Made by a program: the position numbers and the translations under genes
Part shown: positions 1 through 12,500 of the stretch, piece after piece
How positions within the stretch are numbered: position 1 is the first letter of the stretch
How the letters are laid out: each line of letters begins with the position of its first letter
Origin: Chrysomallon squamiferum
Lineage: Eukaryota; Mollusca; Gastropoda; Neomphalida; Peltospiridae
Direction: 5' to 3'
Length of the DNA stretch: 64,000 nucleotides
Assembly: GCA_012295275.1 (NCBI GenBank)
Contig: CM022670.1
Coordinates: 10,034,083 to 10,098,082 of the forward strand
The notes under the pieces: generated by a model
What the model was told of the DNA's origin: nothing
The model's input: the letters and a program-made list of their open reading frames with translations, nothing else
Database searches by the model: none

Positions 1-895
1 TTTATTATTTATTTATTTGTTATTTGTAAAATTATTTGAAATTTTAATTTATCATTTATTCTCCATAAATGTAACTATTTGTAACTGATATATTTCCATA
101 CACAGAACTTATGTATGTTTTTGTCATTAAAATTTAAAAATCAGAAAATTTAAAATTGTAGTTTACAGTTATTTTACAGTCTTTTACTGCAGAAAACCTT
201 TGTTAATATTTTACTGTTGTTTGAAAATATTTTACTTTAACGAATTTACAAAATTATTTTTATGACAAGCTTGTTATAGATTCACAGCATTTTATATACA
301 AAAAAAAAAAAAAAAAAAAAAATTCAAGTTCAGGATAAAATCTGTATTATTTATGATCATTACGATCAAACTAAAACAAAACATGGTTAGATATAGACTG
401 AATAAAATAAAATGATTATAAATGTTTAATGGGACCAAAAAAAAAAAAAAAAAAAACCCATCTATTTTAAAAATAAAATGATGCAATTAATAAATTTACT
501 TAAAGAATGAGAATCAAGCTGATAATGACAGCATAGTCCTTTTAATATATTTGAAATTATTAGAAATTTTTTAAAACATTTTTATTATTTTAATTTTTAT
601 TTATGGGTAGATATTGTTCTGTTTTTTTTTTTTTAGGTTGACCTGAATGTTTTGTAAAAAGCTGAATATACTTGCTTGTGTACAAATAATCACTGTGTTA
701 TTGAAATGTAAGATAATTGCACTGCATTATAAGTTTAAATATGTGTGTCAATAGATATGAATGTATGAAAGTTCATGTCTATGAATATGTACATGCTTTC
801 CAATTTGTCCAAGTATGATTGTGTGTGTGTGTGTGGGGTATGTGTATGCATTTTCAGTATAATATTTGTGTGCATAGATGTTTGGCTGTCAGTGA

Positions 896-896
<1 letters not shown>

Positions 897-932
<36 letters not shown>
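897..932. repeat. (GT)n microsatellite
   Basis: About 17 GT units in gene-free DNA, with smaller GT-rich stretches just upstream. Confidence 0.95.
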
Positions 933-936
<4 letters not shown>

Positions 937-1899
937 CATGCATGTAAATGATATGCAAGTATTTGTGTTCATACAGAGCCATGTTTTAAGTATGATTTAT
1001 AAAAGCTCAAATTTCAAAAAACAGTTCTTCATATTTGCTTCCATTTTCTATCATTTTTATTCCAGTCAGTATATTGTTTAGCAATTAGAAAAGCTTTTAT
1101 ATATTAAGAAGAATCCAAAATGAGTGTATAAATGTTTTATTATAATTATTAATTAGAATAGAGTATTTTTATTGGCTAGTTTTAATTCTTTACATAATAT
1201 GTGTAATATGTTTACAGTAACATTTGAATATACGAACTAAAAAAATTACAATTGTTTGGTTACATAAATGTGTGTATAAATTCATCATTTAAATTAGTTG
1301 AATTATTTAATGAATGTTGATTGTATTTGGAATTCATTTAGAAACAATAAATACTTAAATTTCATCTGTTGATATTCATATCTAGGAACAGTTGTATTTA
1401 TTTCCTTTTATCTGAATTAAGTAAAAGTAAATATAATTAAATAGTTTGGGGAAAAACACACCAAAAAATCATACAATATTTATTTAAGACAGAAATAAAT
1501 TTAGTTTGAGTAATGATAATATTTGTAATGTTATTTCTCAGACATTTTATTTTTATTTTTGATATTACAAAAGGATATCCCACATTCTCTAATTTTTAAA
1601 ATCTTGTATTTAATGTATAGAATCCTTTTCTTTGGTTTGTCAAGCACCATACATATAATTTCAAAACTAAAAGCAGTGTCAGGTTGTTTATGTCAGTGAC
1701 TGGATGTTTTATTTATTTTTGGTGTCAGCTTCTTATACGACAGTAAAATCAACCACTTGACACAGAGGCTGCCATTTTCAATCTGTATTATTCTGAACTT
1801 CATTTGTGTAAAAATAAAAAAAAATCATAAAAATCCATATATTTGATTATATGGCCGTTTTTACACAATCCATTATTTTTAAAATTTATTTATTTGTTA

Positions 1900-1901
<2 letters not shown>

Positions 1902-1935
<34 letters not shown>

Positions 1936-1946
1936 CATTATTATTA
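1902..1946. repeat. (TTA)n microsatellite
   Basis: Imperfect run of TTA/ATT triplets, one interrupted by a C. Confidence 0.9.
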
Positions 1947-4316
1947 AACAAATTATTTATCTATTATTTATTTTATTTTTTTATTTTATTTCTTTATTAT
2001 TATTTTTTTATGGACAGTCACAAAAAGCACTGAGAAAAAGGACAGAGAATTAATATTCTTTGGCTTTTAATTTTATTGTATCATTTATTATTAACAAAGG
2101 TTGATATTAATAACAAATAAAACCAACAAAAGGAAGTATATGAAATGTTTGTTCATGCTGCCAAAACTTCAGTCATATCATGCAGGCTGTGTAAACAGCC
2201 AAGTGAAAAAGAAGAAATTTGGTGCCTTGAAACAAGTTACTTAGTTAAAAATAGAAATTACTTCAATTGATGATGGTAGTTTTACATTATCAGTAATACA
2301 GTAGACAGATTTCTGAAAATATTAAAAAATAATGTCAAAATAAAATTAAAGAGAATTGTTTGCTACGAATTTTTTTGCTTCAAATAAAAAAATTTATATG
2401 TGAAATTGGCGTTATTTTGTTTGATATATATATATATATATCTATTATTATTATTATTATTATTACTACTTTCATATTGTTAATCTAATTTTATCTTTAA
2501 ATAAGAATACTATGGGAAGTTTACATACAATTATATAGTCATTTTTATTGTCACCATTACACATAATAATTTTATATAATTAAAAACATTTAAATGGAAT
2601 TTTTTTATTATTTTATTTTTTTTTTTTCATATCCACCCCCAGAAATTATCACAAAAAAAAAAAAAAACAGCAACTATATTAACAATAAATTTTGTTTATT
2701 TCAACACAAAAAATACATACATTGCAACTTGTTTTTATTATAATATAATACATATCTGCAAAGCACATCAACATTATATTATACTACACACTAAACAATT
2801 GATATTTTACTGATAGTGTTGACATTCCAGAAATCAGAACTGTTCCATTTCAAACTGCAGTTTTCCCAGAAGTAATCTGTGTTATCGTTTTTTTTAGTTT
2901 TTTTTATTAATTATGTGTATTATTTAGATGAATCATGTTTTGTTAAATAGGCTATATTTAAATTCACTCTTTGTCCATTGGAAATTAAATAACAATATAA
3001 ATGATGAAGAGCATGTAAAAACAATATTCATACTCAGTAAGTTAACAATAACAATAATAATAATAATAAATAATTAATAATGATGATGATGATGATGACA
3101 TAATGATATAATAGTAATAGTAACAACCCATACCTATTGAATAATATATTCCAAACTTCAAACTACATTATTTCTTCACTTTTAACTTCCTTTTGTACAC
3201 ATTAACACATTAATAATCTCCAATATCTTCACTATAATGCAAACAATTTATTTTCATTTACCATCGGGTTTTTATAATATTTTAAAGCTTGCTTCATTTA
3301 CTGTATGAAAATTGCAATAACAAATAGAACAAGAGGGGAAAAAAGCTTGCAGCTTTAACAATAACAGAACACTAATCTTAACTATTACCTCAAAGAAAAA
3401 AAAAATATTTATTTCTGTTAACACATGGTATATATGATATTTATGTTACTAGTAAATTTATATTAATTATTGTTTTTTTGTTTGAAATATTTTTAAACTT
3501 TAATTTTTAAAATTATTATTATTATTATTTTTTTTTTTCAGCTAATTAAACAAAAAATATAACAGAAACTTAAAATACTGACTCACCGAAAGTTAAAATA
3601 AACAAATATTCATGAAATCATTTCTCAACAAATAAAAAAAGACAGGAACAATTTTTAAGTTATTATTATTTTTTTAATGTGTAACTTAAACTGATATAAG
3701 CACTGATATAGGCACAGTTATCATTTTTTTAACAGCATTACATAATGAACTCTCGATTTAATGAAAAACGGTAAAAAGTAATAAATGTTGTTTGTTGTAT
3801 TTGCCTTTTATAACCTGGAGTTTACATGACACAGTCAACGTAATTTGGTGATATCTTTTTCTTATTATTCTCACCACACACATCCACACACATGCACATA
3901 TATACACAAACCTACATAGATATACAGATATATATCAGATGCTCTTAGCATGAGCAATAACACCACAACAAAACACTGGATCATGTTTTACTGAAAACAA
4001 TTACAAGACCTCTGGAAGCTGTAGGACATGAAAAAAAAAAAAAAAATCCCCAAAACAATGGTCAACAAATGCTTTCAGAAAAGGTGATACCACTTTGCTA
4101 TATTTAAAAATACGTCCGATTCAAAAAAATAAAAATACATGTTATACACACATACATATAATAATAGTATATAATTTATATAATATAATAATTTCAGCTG
4201 GCCAGAAATGTTATTATGCACTAAAAGCATGATGTCTCTTCACCTGCATGTGACTATTACATTTTCTGAAAGAACGAGTCAGTTTACAAGTTTTTGAATT
4301 GTACACACACCGAGTA

Positions 4317-4474
4317 ATTCAACATTCTGTGACATTAAGACAACATGAACTAAGATTTGGGGCTGGATTCAACATTCTGTGACATTAAGACAACATGAAC
4401 TAAGATTTGGGGCTGGATTCAACATTCTGTGACATTAAGACAACATGAACTAAGATTTGGGGCTGGATTCAACA
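4317..4474. repeat. Minisatellite, 50-bp unit, 3 perfect copies
   Basis: Three identical head-to-tail copies of a 50-bp unit begin at 4317, 4367 and 4417, followed by the first 8 bases of a fourth. Each unit begins ATTCAACATTCTGTGACATT and ends TTGGGGCTGG. Complete identity suggests recent expansion. It lies about 2.1 kb beyond the OSBPL9 stop, possibly in its 3'UTR. It has no unique spacers, so it is not a CRISPR array. Confidence 0.97.
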
Positions 4475-4610
4475 AGTGAAAATAAAAACTAACATGTTAA
4501 TATAGTGTGCAACACCTTTCCAGCTTTCATTATCTACCTGTTTCTGGAGTCTGATACACTTTGTAAATAGTCATTAGACCTTTTAGAAGCATTATGATTT
4601 TTTTTAACCA

Positions 4611-4649
4611 TAAAAAAAAAAAAAAAAAAAAATTATAAAAAAAAAAAAA

Positions 4650-4685
<36 letters not shown>

Positions 4686-4712
4686 ATAAAAAAAAAAATA
4701 AAATAAATATAA
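4611..4712. repeat. A-rich / (AAT)n low-complexity tract
   Basis: Runs of A interrupted by T and an AAT triplet block; almost no C or G over about 100 bp. Confidence 0.9.
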
Positions 4713-5191
4713 AATAATAAAATGACTGAAACAGAACTATTTATTCCTTAACTATCAAACCTGCACTTTTTGTCTCCTGACTAGATTCCAGCCTTATAAT
4801 ACTTTCAAAATCTGAGAACTTCGGCAGTAAAGGTTTTACAAACTCATCTTTGGTTGCAAAACTGTATTTTGATTGGAATTTTGAGACACTGAGGTGGATT
4901 AACTATCACAAACTGATTACATTTAACATTACTGTGAGTACTGCGAAACAACAAAATGCTTTCATTCAAGGTAATTAATTGCACAATGCTTCACTGCAGA
5001 GAACAAAAATTCAGATGTTTATAAAATTTTTGAGTTAATAAAACTAAATGCTTGCTTCTACAGATCATTTAAAGAATGTGTACCCTATGAAAAGTTTCAC
5101 TTTTACATTTTAAAATAATACGAAATACATCAATTCTCAATTTATACAAAAAAAAGAATAAATAAAAAAATAAAATAAAAAATTTGTTTTT

Positions 5192-5196
5192 AAATA

Positions 5197-5239
<43 letters not shown>

Positions 5240-5270
5240 AAATAAATAAAATAAATAAATAAATACAATA
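5192..5270. repeat. (AAAT)n microsatellite
   Basis: About 17 AAAT units with minor interruptions near the end. Confidence 0.92.
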
Positions 5271-6513
5271 AAATAAAAAATTAAATGACAATAAAAAAAA
5301 AAACTAGAGTCAAACAATTTACAGTTTGATATTTCATTAAAGTCTTTATTTTAATAGTTCAGATGTTTTGTTTAAAACTGATTTTACTATGTCTAACACA
5401 CAACAGAAATTTATTTAACAGTTTTTGATTACGTAATTTTATTTGATCAAAACTAATTTTTAAAATCAGTTAAGATGTATTGTATAGATTTTCAAACTTC
5501 TACTGCAGTTTCCATATTTTTGAAAAGAATGAATAAACTGAATAAATAAATACTATGTATGCTTTATCTTTCTAATATAAACTCTTCTTTTGAAAAGTAC
5601 ACAAAACTCTTCAGTGTAGATATATTTAGTTTTGTTCAGTAAGCAAGTCATATTTATTGTGTAACAAACAATAAGAATAACATGATGACTGAATTGTACA
5701 AATGAAAACCTAACTTATAGTAACATTTTCACTACTGACTATAATTTATGTGTTGTCAAAATGAAATTCAGTTTCTTAGGAGTTTTTATTTAGTTAGAAT
5801 AAATATCCTTTATGCAATAAAATAAAAATGTCATTTCCAGCATGTAAATTTAACTTGTTTGATATACAATATTCAGAGATTAAACATTTTCAATGTTTAT
5901 ATTTTCCATAAATATGTATAAAACATTTCTGGGATTTCAGGGTAAAACTGACCTTTTTCTCAACAAAATATTAAACATTTTAAATTATGAAATGAGAAAA
6001 AATAATAAACAATAGTATAAAACTATAACATCTTAGAAAAAGAAAGTGAAAAAAACAAAACATAAACAAAAAATAAAATAAAGAATTAAAATATAGAATT
6101 TTGAGAGGAAAAAACAAAACAAAAAGAATAAATTGGGGGGAAAACAAATAGTCATAAAACAATGTAAAACATGGTAATGAAAATAAATAAAAATGAAAAT
6201 AAATAAAATTTAAAATAAAACTAGAAATATGAAAAAAACCCCAAAAAAAACAAAACCAAAAAAAACCCAATAAACAAACCCCTCCCTCACACAAAATGTA
6301 ACAAAAAAGAAAAAAAAACAAACAAAAAAACAGAACAAAATAAAACTAAACTGGTCGTAAAACTTAAATATATTTTTTTTAAACTTTCTTCTTGGCACTG
6401 TTTATTTTTTGGTCTGAATAGTGAAAGTATTTCAGTTTTATTAAAAATCTCTTATCACAATCACACAGTTTTTTTGTTTTCCTCCCAAGTGAACCATTAC
6501 AAACAGTTTATCA

Positions 6514-9500
6514 TCAAGATATTCCAGAGGTGGGTCCCAAGCGTTTCAGCAGCGGCCTGTCATACACCCAGTGTTCACCCACTTCGTGGAAATACTGCAA
6601 ACAGAAACAAAAACAGTTTAAACTCCCGAAGTTAGTTTTATTCCTCAAACTGTCGCATTCCTCTACATCTTCCTTTTGACTTATCCATCTGAAATTCTTT
6701 ATTCTGTACTGATTTGAAATCTTTGTCTCTATGATTCTAAAAAAACTTTGCTTGGAAATACATTTCAGTAAGGCAGAATCCCTGTGCGTTTATTTAAGCA
6801 AATAGGAAACAAAAAATAAATACTATTGGAATTAGGGAATATTAGCAATTTTGTAATGATATATTAATTAGTGTATTTTTAAAGTAATTGATATTTATTT
6901 TATTAGATGTCAACAATAGGGTTTTATGAAATTGGAGAGACTATACTGTTAATTAATTTAATTAAATATAATTGTTACAACACTAAACTCAACTCAGGTA
7001 ATTAAAAATTATTATTTTCATATTAACACAGACATTTTTAGTAATATTCCAACACTATTTAATATCATCAAAAAGCTATTAAAAGATTTAAATTTCAATG
7101 TTACTGGCTATCCAATATCAAATACCTGTGTTTGGTAAAACTGCACACCAAGTAAAATTTAAAATTTAAATTTAAATTTCAAGTTATACTCTCACCTTGG
7201 TCTCCCACTTCAGACCTTTTTCTTTTCTTTCCTTGGCTTCCTCTCTCTGTCTCTGCTCTAGATAGTGTTTGAACTCTGTTGCCTTTTCAACATCCTTCTT
7301 CTTCAGGTAAAATGTAACATCCTTCCACAATCTGAAAAACAGTTATAAAAAATACACACATCTGAGAAACATTCTTTAAACGTTTTTGAAATGCTTGCAT
7401 CACACCCTGTCCTCTATCATTCAGACTATTTTATATAGTATTAGAATACAGAATATTAACAATTATGTAATTATATATTAATTAATGCATTTTTAAAGTA
7501 ATTGTAAAGAAAAAGTTTAATTACAATACAAACGTAAAAAGGATACAAGTTCAGACAAACACAGAAAAATAAAACATAATAGTGGATCAATACACAATCA
7601 CATACATACAGAAAAATCTGTAAAATTAGTTTATGTTAATATAAAATACCTTCTAGATTCAAACTCTCCTTGCTGTTCTCGAGGCAGGACTCTCTTCTTT
7701 ATTATAGGTATGCTTTTTGTGTCCACAAACACTTCACTTTGCTGAAATAGTCAAAGTGTCTAATTATTTACTACATAATAATTACATGGAAATATAAGTA
7801 ATTTTTTTACTTTTTTAAAATACAAATATGTTTTCAAATTAATATTTTTCTGGTTTTATTTTTAAATCTAGTAGGTTCCTTTAATTTAATTTTTGATGAG
7901 ATAAAGTATTTTTTTTAGTTTCCATTAAATGAGAATTTATTAACATTAATGAGCAAATGTTAAATAGCATATAAAACAAACTTAAAAATAAAATAATAAA
8001 TAAACTAACTATTAGTCTTATATTATCCAGAGATATTCTTCTTATATTATTAGTAGTAAATATTGGGAGTCCAAAAACTGGAAATTAACTCTATAAATAA
8101 ACAAATAAATGCAATTGTTCAGTGTAAATAGTTGCATATTTGAATGTTGTTTTAACATACCCCAGTGCTGTATGTTGCAAACATCACACCATTCCATTCA
8201 CCTTCTATTGTTACAAATGGATTCTTTGCTTCAGGCTCAAAGATCTTGGCAGTTATTCGGTTTTTCTTACCTCCGTAAAAAGGCTGAAATTTAATTTAAA
8301 CACACTTAAAATACACCATTCATTTAATTTAAATTAAATAACATAATTTCAAATGATTGCATTATCGATATAAATTTTTCATCTACATAAATGTGTATCA
8401 TATGTGTGTTTGCATGTATGTGAGTTAAAGAATTTTGTTTACAGGAATTTGTCAATTTTTTTATAGCTCATATACTTGTATATGTTTTTATTACAATTAT
8501 TATTATTATAATTTTTTTATTTTTTTTTATTTATTTATTTATTATAATATATTTATTTATTTCTTACCTTAGTAAGAAACTCTACTATGGCACTGTATCC
8601 TGTTTTAGCACAAGATATTTGAATTTTACCTCCAAGTTCTATCCAAGGAACTGTCAAGATTGATCTAAAACAAGAATAATAATGAAAAATATAATTATAC
8701 AAATATTTAACTGACCAAGATATTTAACTTTATTATTAAAAATAAAATACCGTGACAAAAATTATATAACAATGGTAACAAATATATATTATTAAATAAT
8801 AAATAATAAATAATAGATTATTTAAATAGAAAAAATAAACTTTAATGATTTAAATACATATAACACTGCTTTATTAACATGCAAACTATAAACTTATATT
8901 ATTTAAATACAAATAATAAAATTTGGTTATTTGAAAATAAATAATTAATTTATATTATTTCAAAATTAACCTATAAATAATACATTTTTATGATAAACTA
9001 TTACTATTAAAATAATTTTATTAAGGTTACAGTAAAATGATTTGCAGTATATTTCAAAATAATTCTAAAAAATATAAAACATTAAAATATCAGGACAAAC
9101 TTTTATTACTAAAACATTAATATCTTTCTATTTATATTTACAACAAACTTTTAATAAAACATGATATCTTTCTAATTGCTATACAACAAACTTTAGTACC
9201 TAAGATGTATATTATATAATCTCTAATTTAACAGATAATAAAAAAAATATGTTAGGATTTCTTAAGTAAATTTATTTGATGTAGTGATAGAATTCTAAAT
9301 AACACATATATATACACTGGTAATCTACCTTCCATATCCATTTGGAAAAGTAATAGTGTACTCTTCATCTCTCCCAATCACAGATATAACAGCCTGGCCT
9401 ATCATGTGCACTCCTATAGACAAACCCAGAAACTTTGACTTGGTCCAGATGTAGCCATCTAAACTAATTTTCTTGTTGTAGTGTTCTGCGTAAAATGCTG

Positions 9501-12500
9501 AAACTGGAGAAACATTTCAAACTGTGGTTATTTTACCATGTATAATAAATCTTGTGTTATTCTTGAATGAAGAAGAAACTTTTGATTATTTGTTCTCAAG
9601 TGAACCATGGTAGCCATTTTACTGTGTTGTAATTTTTTTTCTAGTTGTATTTTTAAAGGGAATGTTAATCTTGTAATTCTTTTATACAACAAACACTGGC
9701 TGGCTCTTTTCAGGTGCTGAAATTTCCTTTTTGCTCTTTTAGTACATGTACAAGAATATTTATCCTGTAAGTATGAGACCAGAACTGACCAAGGATTAGG
9801 AATCTTTCTGGTTTTAAGGGACAAAAACTTAATGTAATTTATACTTAAAATGTAAGACAAACAATGGAAAGTAAGGAAAGAATACAATTAATTCCAGTTT
9901 TGGGGAAACAAATAAAAAATCTGGTTACATGTATTTTACAATGAAGACTTGGTGAAGGATATAAGTCAATTCAAAACATTTGATGTCTTTAATGTTATAC
10001 TGAAATACATTTACTGTAACTAAGAAAAAATGTTCTTGGACATTTAATTATTTATACTGGTTGTGAAAGACAAATGACTTAATGACTGTTAATATTTCAC
10101 AGTTATGTTTTAAAAAATGTACTTACTAGGTGGATGATGTGAAACTTGTTCGGCAATAAAAGCCAGGTTATCCTTTGAAGACCACGGCAAAGGTCCATCC
10201 TCCACAGTCTCCTTCAACAAGAATGTACGTTTTTATAGAGTGTATATGTAATTATAGCTGTAGATATCTGCAATACTTTTACTATAAAGACTGAAATTTT
10301 AAACATATCTACATCATTTATATATTTTTCTATTTATGTGAAATATGCAGATATATTTGGGAATGCTTATAAACTAGTAAATTACGTTAAAATATTGTGT
10401 GTCTACCTCTGACTATTTTACTGTTCAATATTTCAGAAGACAATTCTCATGTAAATATTATTATATTAACAGTAAGTGACCATATTTGAAAATTAATGTG
10501 AAACAGGTGCCAAATACCTTCTCTTTTTTTTTTTTTTTATATTCTTTCATTTTTACCAAACAATTTTGAATCAGAGGAGAAAATTTACTGTTGCCATTCT
10601 TTGGGATACTTTTATCGACTGTTTTAAAGAATCTTCCACTGCAATGGAAATTAACACAGCACATATATATACATACTAGGAGTTATTTATATGTACAAAG
10701 TGTGTATTTACTTTGCTGGTTCCTGTTTCTGGAAGGCTCCACACACACTGGAATGTCTCTCCTATGATTGGGTTGTAAGGTTTTTTAGCCACAGATGTGT
10801 TTCTGCCTGCATGAAACGCTGACAGGTACCATCGAACCACCTGCACCATTCTCTCTCCTGGCGTTTCTAAATCTGCTATTCTACAAAAAGATCATAATAA
10901 CAAAACTGGATGATGATAACGATTATGGTAATGATGATGATAATGATGATGATAACGATGATGAAGATATAAAAAAATGTTTACATGTTAAGAACTGAAA
11001 ATTATATTTTAATTTAGGCTGCTGTGATACAATCTCATCTCATCTTATTAAATAAAAATAATAATAATGATGATGAAGATGAAATGTTAGATACATAATT
11101 ATGCAACCAGTAGCATACAAACTTGTTTCCCCAGTTCATACCATCCATAAATGAAAAATAAAAAATCTAAATTTTTTTTTTTTTTTAAATTCAGTTTTTA
11201 AAGGCTGACAATACATGCATCAATACAACACAATAGAAAAGGTTAATTATATTTTATTATTTGAGTTAAAACAGGGCAAACTCAAATATTCCACTGAGAA
11301 CCAGTTCACCATGTATGATCACAGAAGAATAAGATAATAAACCATCCCAAATATTCCAAATATGTCACATCTCAAAAAGAACACATAAATGTTATTTCTA
11401 TCTTATCTCTTAACTTGAATTAAAAAAAAAAAATTTAAAAAAAAAAAAAAATCCCAAGAATTATAAGAAAATAACAAAAAATACTGAATAATTTACATTC
11501 AGTTTTATCATATCTATCTCCTTGTTAAAAGAACAGAAAAAAAAAACAACACGTAATATTTGTTAAAAAACGTCAGGTATTAATTTACGAGAACAAAAAC
11601 GTTTAAAACTCTTACTTTACAAAGAGATCGGGATGTGCGAAGAAGTCAGCAAACATCTCCAGCAACGACCTCCTCTCCAGGATGAATGTGGGGAGGACAA
11701 CCTTGGTCAGGTCCATGCCAATACGGACCTGAGATAAAAGGTGAGCAATAATACTGCCATGCTGTTCCAGTGAGCCCACTGAAAACAATCATTTTTACAG
11801 TGATAGCAATTTTATTTAAAATTGTTTTGTATTATTATTATTATTATTTTTTATTTATTTTTTTTTTTTTCAGATTAATACTGTCTTTTTATGTCAATAT
11901 TTTAGAGGCCCTGAAAGCATTTATTTGTACAGTGATAACAATTTAATCAAATTATTTACTATTAATTATTTAGATTTTTGGATTTGTTTATTTATTTATT
12001 ATTATTATTATGTTTCTTTTCTTTCCATAAAAATTTGGGACACTAATTAATATTGGTCTAGTAAATTGTTCAGCAATTTACTTATTTTTCACATTTTCTT
12101 GATATTTATTCTATATTAATTTTGGTGGTCTTATTTATTTTGGGATTTTTTAAAAATTAATCATTTGTATGATATCAATTTTGTCATGGTTCTTTTCATC
12201 AGCAGCCTATATTTTTGTTATTTTAACAAATCATTTATTTTTATTTTATATAACATATATATATATTTTTTTTTTTTTAACTGATAACTTGTAAAACTGC
12301 AAATTGATAAAGATTCATTTAATCTTAATTTTATATTTATTAGAATAAATAATTTCTAAAATAAAAAAATAATAATTAAATAATCTTCAAAAGTTGATGG
12401 ATGACAAACACTGTAAAAACTTACAATCTTCTTTATCCACTTCATCATAGAGTTCTGAAAAAAAAAAAAATGTCCTTAAAAGTCTTTTAATATCACTAAA

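Larger units (their letters stand above)
1..6513. other. Gene-free AT-rich region left of OSBPL9
   Basis: No open frame here reads like a protein family; the open frames present are low-complexity (Phe/Leu/Ile/Tyr runs from T-rich DNA, Cys-Val from GT repeats). OSBPL9 is transcribed leftward and ends at 6514, so the right part is probably its 3'UTR. The length of that UTR cannot be judged because TTTATT (the complement of AATAAA) is everywhere. The region holds microsatellites and one perfect 50-bp minisatellite, listed separately. Confidence 0.7.

Noticed and set aside
4317-4474. CRISPR-like regular repeat
   Set aside because: Units are contiguous with no unique spacers and the genome is an intron-rich animal one.
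9528-9887. 119-codon minus-strand frame between ORP9 exons
   Set aside because: It lies wholly inside an intron whose flanking exons join in frame; no family resemblance.
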